Positions 57,294 to 64,000 of a stretch of DNA of 64,000 nucleotides are shown piece after piece (position 1 is the stretch's first letter; every line of letters begins with the position of its first letter). The position numbers were made by a program, and so were the translations under genes. The DNA is from Narthecium ossifragum (lineage: Eukaryota > Streptophyta > Magnoliopsida > Dioscoreales > Nartheciaceae), in assembly GCA_963920575.1 (NCBI GenBank), contig OY986964.1, forward strand, positions 11,778,663 to 11,842,662, given 5' to 3'. The notes below the pieces were generated by a model. That model made no database searches. It was given only the letters and a program-made list of their open reading frames with translations, and was not told the DNA's origin.

Positions 57294-58530
57294 GGGGTGT
57301 TTGGTTGCATGTGATGCATCATCATAGTTCACACTCATGTTTGATTGATTAAATACATTAATTAATATTGCATCAATTGATGCAAAAAGGTGGCTTCATG
57401 TAGCATCAGGTGATGCATCAAAATTAGCCGCATCATCAGTTAATGCATCATGTGATATCATGTGATGCATCACATGATCATTTCCCTTATTGTTCGCTTC
57501 CTTTCCTCGAGCTCGTTCGCCTCCTTTCCCCTCTCCTCTACGGCCACCTCCCCGTCCCCAACCAAGGTTATCACCACCTCCCTTGAGCCCTGCGCCTCCT
57601 CCGACATCGACCCTGTACGTTGTTGAACACCACCCTCGACGATCCCCTCGTCGGTCCCAAGACCCAAGCCGCCGACCCTCTCCATCAACGACAACACATG
57701 CCGAGATTCCTAGAACACTCAAGAAAACCCCTGACCTCCCTCTGAGACCTCCTTACAACCTCTTGATCTCCTTCCCGAGGAAGCCGGGCCCAACCAAGCT
57801 CTCCCAACACCGGATTGCTGCCGATCCCCTCATCCGCCTTCAACCTCGTCTTCTATGGCGCCAATAACCTCACCACGAACACCACAATCCCTCCTCTGCC
57901 CTCTTCCGTCGCTATCCATCCCTTCCCACACCTCCAGCTCACCCCCACGACCTCAGCCGTCGCCTCTTTATCGCCGCCGATCCTCTCATCTGCCTTCAAC
58001 CTCTTCTTCTCTAGCGCCGACACCCTCACCACGACCACCACCATCCCTCCTCTGCCCTCTTCCATCGCCATCTAACCCTTCCCACACCTCTAGCTCACCC
58101 CCACGACCTCAGCTTTCGCCTCTCTATCGACCAATGCCCCATCTGTCGACCCTAGCGGCAACCCAACCACCACTACCCCGCTGGATTGCCGGATAAGATG
58201 GAGGTGGTTGCGGTGGTACTCATGTCTCGAACATGAAGGAGGTATTGGTGCTAGAGGAGTACAAGGATGATGGGGAGATGGAGATGGTGGTTGGTGTCGA
58301 ACGGGGAGATTGCTGGAGTTGATCGCCGGGATACATGGGGTGATTCTATCCAATGCAATACATACCAACCAAACAAAGGATTTGATGAAACAGTTGTATC
58401 AACTGATGCAATATATACCAACCAAATAGAAAACAAGCTAATACTGCATCAGTTGATACAAGCAACCAAACACTTGTTTCTGTATCAATTGGTGCAGCAT
58501 CAACAGATACAAGCAACCAAACACTACCTT
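57294..58530. mobile_element. Non-autonomous element with GGTGTTTGGTTGC ends
   Basis: Left end GGGTGTTTGGTTGCATG; inverse of right end GGTAGTGTTTGGTTGCTTG. Subterminal TGATGCATCA palindromes and GCAACCAAACA blocks repeat near both ends. The interior (57.5-58.2 kb) is GC-rich with an internal duplication of about 165 bp (CTCCTCTGCCCTCTTCC near 57891 and 58052). PIF/Harbinger or hAT type is possible. Confidence 0.6.
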
Positions 58531-58584
58531 AATTAATCAAATTATTGGTACTGATTAATCACCCTGTCAACTAACGGCTCATTG

Positions 58585-58926
58585 TGTTAGAAAATAAACC
58601 TAACAATGATTAGAGCTTTGTTTAGGATTTCGAGTTTAGTTAGAGTTTGATTAGAAGTTTATCATTATATGTGAATCATAACTTATGCTGGCAACCTATA
58701 TATATGCCCTGGTACATTAACATTGTAGTTCTTAATGAGAGATTAATAAAGTTAGTTTAGAGAGTATATGTACTCTGTTAAAGGTAGCAGAGCTACCTCT
58801 GCTCGCGAGGGCCTCGTCCCTGGCTGTGAGACGTTCTCCCCAAGTTTTTGTCAATAGTGCTCTACTCATCTCTCATATAGTACTCTCCCTACACATTGTC
58901 TTCTCTGCTACACACATACACATATC
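58585..58926 (+). mobile_element. Copia 5' LTR, first part (split by MULE)
   Basis: Starts TGTTAGAAAATAAACC; has TATATATATGCCC near 58697. It resumes at 62905 and ends ACTACACA at 62930. Rejoined length 368 bp. Confidence 0.8.
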
Positions 58927-59079
58927 GGATTTTTTGCTAAAATGGACCTCTAGTTTTCATTTTTGGCACTATAAGACCCCATGCCTTGTTTGTTTGCAGA
59001 ATAGGACCCCTAACTTCCTTTATTCCATTTCTACCCCCTGCCCTCACATGGTCTCACATCTCATGGGATGGCCATGCCA

Positions 59080-61135
59080 CATGACATGGCATGGCAGGGT
59101 CTCTTCCTCCTATTCCCTCCAAGCCTTCAAAGACCAAGCGAAGACGTCCGCTTCTCTGATCATCCGATGTGCCGCCGACCCCGACCGCCTACAGGGCGTG
59201 GGCCTAGTCCTCCATGCTCAAGCTGTCAAGTTTGCCCTCATCTCCGACTGCTACGTCTTCACCTGACTCTTCTCTATGTACTCCGCTTGGGACTTCCCCG
59301 TCGACAGGGACACCCTTGATCGCTTACAAACATCGCCGTTAAGACGTTACAAACTCAATCAAATATTAAATTTATAATCCTTATTCAATCACTAAACTAC
59401 TAGGTAGAATAGCGGTGAAGTCGGGAGTCGATCCACAGGGAAAACGTTGGAAACTGAAATCAATTCTCAAAACCCTAAAACTAAGGAAAAGAATTAAAGA
59501 TAGAATAGAGTTATCTAAACTAATAAATAAAATAGATAAAAGGTTGATCAATTTGAATCAATGGATAAGTGACTTAGGAATTACTCAATCCGCCCTAGTA
59601 TCGTTATTAGTCTTCTCTAGTTATCATCTTGTTCCATTCTCTCAACATTATGGATCATATGGCTACAAGCTCACATGAATACCTAAAATAAAGTTAATGT
59701 TCCCAACGGCATAACCTATCTTCGCTTGGCATAGATTGTCTTTGGTCCTACGATTACCTTAAATTATACTACTCCTAATGACCTTGGCACAACATATCTT
59801 CGCGTAGCATAGCTTATCTCAAAGGCAAACCAATAACTTCATGAAAACCATCTCATAAATCTCTACAATCAATCACAGAAATCATGTAGGACTGAAAGTA
59901 CGTCAAGGGAACTCTGTTCCTTCAACTCTATTAACAATAAAACCATATTCATGAGATCATGCATCGAGAAGTTCACAAGAATCCAACTAAAGAAAAACCA
60001 AAACTACACTAGGGTTTCATGGTATTCCTAAGAACAATAATTAGCAACTCATCTTTTGGATGAAAGTCATCGGGTTGGAGTAGAAAGCTGTCACCATCCA
60101 CATCCTCTCCGTCTTCTTCTTCCTCCTCCAAAGATTGTCAAAAAGATGAGAAATTCGGCTGGAAAAGGCCTTTTAAATTGGGAAACCCTAAACTTAGACT
60201 TAAGAGTCCTATCTAGACTTAAACTTTGACTTTTCTCTTTTCGTATTTCAACTCCCATTCAGGATTCCGACTTTAACTCAATTCTGGCGCTAATTGGCTT
60301 GGAATCGGAGAACGTCTTCAACATGAAAGTTTTAGATCTTCAAGTCTTCTATCATATCCCGAAGAGTTTATAATATTTAGAGTTATAGGGAATATATGAA
60401 GAATATTCTTCTGAACGTCGACAGACCAGTTTCCAGCAGCTGTATATCTTCATAGTCTTCAAAACTGGTATTAATCTGTATGGAATCTCGATAAGTGTCC
60501 AACATGAAAGATGTTTATCTCTGATACTTCTACCACATTTCAAAGTTTCAGAATATTTTGACCTTTGTATAATATTTGGCGAATATATTACTGACGGTCG
60601 ATGAAGCAGTTTATTTAGTCATTTTAGCCGAATTTCTTGCATTTCTTCTTAAAGCATGATTAAACCTGAAATCAACTAACAAGCTATCAAATACAACTAC
60701 TCTAGGCATAACAAAGCTAAGTTAATGGGTTGAATCATGAATATTTAGTGACTTATCAACCCTCTTCTCCTCCCCCTCCATGTCCTCCTCTGTTGCTGCC
60801 CCTCTCGACCCATTTTCGTGGAACCTCATCATTGCCGACAGTATCCGATGCGAGGATCTTGAGGGATCCTTCCATCTCTTCGATACAATGCCCGACCGGA
60901 ACGCCGTCTCGTGGACTCTCATGATCGACGTCCACGCCAAAAACGGGGACGTCGCCAAAACCGCCTGCTACTTTGACAGATGCCCAGTTCTAGGAGTGAT
61001 CCCGTCGACCGCAATGATCTCTGTCTTCGTCGACAATGGCCTCTATGAGCATGCTCTGGCGCTCTTCCGTAGGATGGTCTGTTCTGACCTGATGCCTGAC
61101 GACGTTACCTTCTCATGCATGGCCTTCATGTAGCA
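59080..61135 (+). pseudogene. Captured PPR-protein fragment, left arm (split by solo LTR)
   Basis: Plus-strand pieces 59130-59316 and 60764-61135 encode LQGVGLVLHAQAVKFALISD, LFSMYSAW, then WNLIIADSIRCEDLEGSFHL, FDTMPDRNAVSWTLMIDVHA, KNGDVAKTACYFDRCP and FVDNGLYEHALALFRRMVCS, the degenerate 35-residue helical repeats of plant PLS-type PPR proteins (organelle RNA binding). One stop (CYVFT then stop) breaks it before the insertion. Only a few repeats remain; no targeting peptide or E/DYW tail. Not functional as a protein. Confidence 0.85.
59317..60758 (-). mobile_element. Athila-like solo LTR, target duplication ACCCT
   Basis: 1442 bp, same family as the LTRs at 11343 and 19549 (ends TGATCG and GTGACTTATCA). 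Flanked by ACCCT at 59312-59316 and 60759-60763. It splits the PPR fragment; removal restores the frame. Confidence 0.93.
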
Positions 61136-61589
61136 TACATTATATACTTGTTCATTGTTCATTTATATATTCGTTATTGTTACAATATACGCGTATGTAT
61201 ATGTTGTTATACTCATGACTCCACCTATCATATGTGCGTTAGATAAAAAATACACGTGTAGTGTGACGCGTTTTCACTTTGCACGCCTACTTACAACGTT
61301 AACTCATGATGTATTCAACAACCGTAGATAAACACGCATTCTTTAACAACTATAGTTGTTTAGGCGACGACAATGACAACTGTATGAAATTCTACATATC
61401 TCAACTTCTTTTCACGAATATATTTAGGCTACACACATGTACAAAAGTTATGAATGTGTACGAGGTTATATGCTTTTCATGCGAATTAATAACTCACACA
61501 CTTGTTTATGCATGTGTATAAATATGAACACATGAACTTTTTGGTCGTTTTACGAGTACTGATTTGTGAACTTCTTGTACACGCAGTCA

Positions 61590-61945
61590 TGAAGACGGGT
61601 CTGCTTTCGACACATATGACCCATACGAGGAAATATATTTTGCGAATGACTGGATAGCTGGTAACGAGATGAGGAGCCGTCAGAGCTGTTTGACTGTGAC
61701 GAGGAAGATGAGTACGTTCTCAACTTCAAAACACCAGAAGCTCAGGCGACCTATTTTTTGAATGCCTCCGAGCCATATGTTGGAGAGAGGTACCCCTACA
61801 AGGCAAAGCTGAAGCTGTCGCTCGCAAGACCCGCCCATCTATCCACCTCAATTTGTGATCAAGAAGAGGAAGAGGAGGAAGAGAAGGTCGCCGTCTCAAG
61901 GCGAGGCATAGTCGAGACCAATGCGGAGATGTTCGAGGAGTAAGG
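61590..61945 (+). pseudogene. MuDR-type transposase fragment in the MULE loop
   Basis: Frames encode YDPYEEIYFAND, then DEEDEYVLNFKTPEAQATYF and KAKLKLSLARPA. These align in order with DEIYFGDD, KDEYILDSKHPK and KQLRLALARYA of the transposase at 5.4-5.7 kb, so the two MULEs are related. Only the N-terminal region is left, followed by an acidic low-complexity stretch. Confidence 0.65.
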
Positions 61946-62189
61946 TACTTGGGTTTGACAAAAAGACTTGTAGAGCACCAATATGATAGGTGGAAACACG
62001 TCCCACTACACGTGTATTTTTTCTCTAACGCGCATATGATAGGTGGAATAACGAGTATAACAACATACACATATGCTTATATTATAACAATAGCGTATAT
62101 ATATAAACGAACAATGAATGAATATAAAATGTATGCTACATCAAGGCCATGCACGAGAAGGTGATGTCATTAAGCATCAGGTTGGAATG

Positions 62190-62740
62190 GAGCATCCTAC
62201 GAAAGAGCGCCAGAGCATGCTCACAGAGGCCGTTGCCGACGAAGCCAGAGATCATTGCGGTCCACGGGATCACTCTTAGAACTGGGCATCTATCAAATTA
62301 GCAGGCGGTTTCGGCGACGTCTCCGTGCTTGGCGTGGGCATCGATCATGATAATCTACGAGATGGCGTTCCGGTCGGGCATTGTATCGAAGAGACGGGGG
62401 GCACCCTTGAGATCCCTGCATCGGACACTGTCGGAAATGATGAGGTTTTACGAGAATGGGTCGAGAGGGGTAGCAACAAAGGAGGACATGGAGGGGGAGG
62501 AGAGGAGCGTTTCCCGGTTGGCAGGGCGGTCTCAGGCGGAGTACATGGAGAGGAGTCGGGTGAAGACGAAGCGGTCGGAGATGAGGGCGGACTTGATGGC
62601 GTAGGCGTGGAGGGCCAGGCCCATGCCTTGTAGGCGGTTGAGGTCGGCGACGCATCAGATGAGTAGGGAAGCGGACGTCTCTGTTTGGTCTTTGAAGGAT
62701 CAAAGGGAATAGGAGGAAGAGACCCTTCCATGCCATGTTA
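62190..62740 (-). pseudogene. Captured PPR-protein fragment, right arm
   Basis: Inverted copy of the left-arm PPR sequence. Shifted frames on the minus strand show the same series (MAMPHNMAWKGLFLLFP against MAMPHDMAWQGLFLLFP). It lacks the solo LTR. Small substitutions throughout show the arms have diverged since the element formed. Confidence 0.85.
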
Positions 62741-62904
62741 TGTGGCATGGCCATCTCATGGGATGTGAAACCATGTGAGGGCTGGAGTAGAAATGGAATA
62801 AAGAAAGTTAGGGGTCCTATTCTGCAATTGAGTAAGGGATGGGCTCTTACAGTGCCAAAAATGAAGACTGGAGGTCCTTTTTGACAAACAATCCTACACA
62901 TATC

Positions 62905-62951
62905 TCCTTATCTTATCTCTCCACTACACATACAATAGTGGTATCAAGAGC
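62905..62951 (+). other. Copia LTR end and primer-binding site
   Basis: The LTR ends at 62930; TGGTATCAAGAGC (62939-62951) matches the copia initiator-Met primer site TGGTATCAGAGC with one extra A. Confidence 0.85.
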
Positions 62952-62991
62952 TAGGTTGTGAGATCCAACTTGAGGTTCACGGTGATAGATT

Positions 62992-64000
62992 ATGGCATCT
63001 AACAAGAATACAATCCAACCACAACTTCCCCGATTCAACATGAAGAATTTCGAATTATGAAAGATTTAGATGCGGTGTCTCTTCAAATCACAAGATATTT
63101 GGGATTTTGTAGAGAACAACTATATTGAATTAGCCGGTGTGGAGTTCGACAAGCTTGAGCAAGGAAAGAAGGACAACTTGAAGGAGCTACGAAGGAAAGA
63201 CAGCTGTGCGTTGTTCTTTCTATTTCAAGCCGTGGACGAAGCGGTTTTGGGGAGAAGCAGTAGTGCCACTACATCAAAAGCGGCATGCGATACATTGGGG
63301 AAGAGTTTCAAATGCGCAAATCGAGTAAAGTAGATGCGTCTACAAACTTTGAGAGGAGAGTTTAAAGGGTTGAAGATGGGAGAGACATAGACCATATCAA
63401 ATTACTTTAGAAAAGTAATCACCGTGGCCAACAAGATGCGGATGAACGGTGAAGAAATAAAAAATTCGAGAATTATGGAGAAAATTCTGTGAATTTTTCC
63501 CGCAAAATTTGACCATATAGTGGCTGCAATCTAGGAGTTAAAGAATCTTGAATCCTTGTCAGTTGAGGAGTTGATGGGCTCCTTAGAAGCGCATGAGCAA
63601 CGGCTTAGCCAAAGATTATCATCATCATCGATTGAACAAGCTCTTAAAACTCAATTGGTGATAGATGACAAAAGATGAAAAGGAGGACGTAGTCAAGGTC
63701 ATGATTGTGGCCGTGGACATGGTCAAGGTCATGGTCGTGGTGAAGATTCTACACGGTCAAGGTCATGGTCGTGGTGAAGATTCTTCAGGAAGCTTCTTCA
63801 GCCAACAAGGAAAATAATCATGACAACGGTTTATGAAGATGAAGACAACGCGGTAGTGTACAAAATTACCAACACGACAACTAAGGTAAATCATCAACAC
63901 AATGCTTGTACTAGAAGAAATATGACCATTATCAGTATGAGTGCAAAAAAAATAGAGATAAGCATAATAATGCTAATTTTGCTGAATCTAAGGAAGTTTT
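62992..64000 (+). pseudogene. Ty1/copia gag (decayed, runs off window)
   Basis: It starts MASNKNTIQPQLPRFNMKNF, followed by stops, then FKSQDIWDFVENNYIE, DNLKELRRKDSCALFFLFQA (gag capsid region of the UBN2/Retrotran_gag_2 type), ESLSVEELMGSLEAHEQRL, a Gly-Arg-His-rich repeat near 63.69-63.78 kb, and a CCHC zinc-knuckle remnant (KKYDHYQYECKK) near 63.92 kb. Several stops show it is inactive. Confidence 0.9.

Larger units (their letters stand above)
58927..62895. mobile_element. MULE with ~920-bp inverted arms carrying PPR fragments, target duplication ACACATATC
   Basis: Perfect 9-bp flanks at 58918-58926 and 62896-62904. Left arm 58927 to about 61295 (922 bp after removing a solo LTR); right arm about 61975-62895 (921 bp). 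Arms pair from the ends (GGATTTTTTGCTAAAATGGA against AGGATTGTTTGTCAAAAAGG inverted) through PPR-coding DNA to an AT-rich inner part. The loop holds a decayed transposase fragment. Confidence 0.93.

Overview
This is nuclear DNA of a flowering plant. Both intact genes have spliced, plant-specific architecture (an IQD calmodulin-binding gene and an NST/SND1-type NAC gene), and almost everything else is plant transposable elements: Ty3/gypsy Athila-like and Tekay/Del-like LTRs, Ty1/copia, Helitron, Mutator/Pack-MULE, hAT, LINE and MITEs. The GC-rich third positions of the NAC and IQD exons suggest a monocot, but I cannot name the species. There is one 200-base assembly gap (5839-6038).

Layout. 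(1) 1-4726: 3' half of a deletion-derivative Athila-like element with its 3' LTR. (2) 4727 to about 10.53 kb: a Mutator-like element with a decayed transposase on the left and a decayed captured gene on the right, invaded by a solo LTR. (3) 10.53-29.5 kb: a nest. A Helitron helicase pseudogene is interrupted by a copia remnant, whose LTR holds a 9.66-kb pol-less Athila-like element (itself holding a MITE and a solo LTR), and by two Tekay-like solo LTRs in opposite orientation, one of which carries a Pack-MULE with a WAG-like AGC kinase fragment. (4) 29.5-33 kb: sparse DNA, RNase H-like remnants, a LINE tail and a hAT element. (5) 34.6-43.0 kb: the genic island. The IQD gene is on the minus strand (five exons, 537 aa) and the NAC gene on the plus strand (three exons, 401 aa), arranged head to head about 4.9 kb apart. 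(6) 44.7-48.8 kb: five tandem copies of a ~495-bp repeat, one split by an Athila-like solo LTR. (7) 50.7-58.5 kb: foldback and MULE-like elements, including a Pack-MULE with shuffled PIP1 aquaporin and divinyl-chlorophyllide-reductase fragments. (8) 58.6-64.0 kb: a copia element (LTR, primer site, decayed gag) whose LTR is split by a MULE with ~920-bp inverted arms carrying PPR-gene fragments; one arm is split by another solo LTR.

Only the IQD and NAC genes look functional. The most unusual signal is a cluster of GATCGATC palindromes just upstream of the TATA box in five LTRs of two retrotransposon groups. Its distance to TATA is nearly constant within a group (64-66 bp in three Athila-like LTRs, 10-11 bp in two Tekay-like LTRs), while the flanking bases differ and often extend the palindrome. 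Many insertion boundaries are fixed by target-site duplications read directly from the sequence.
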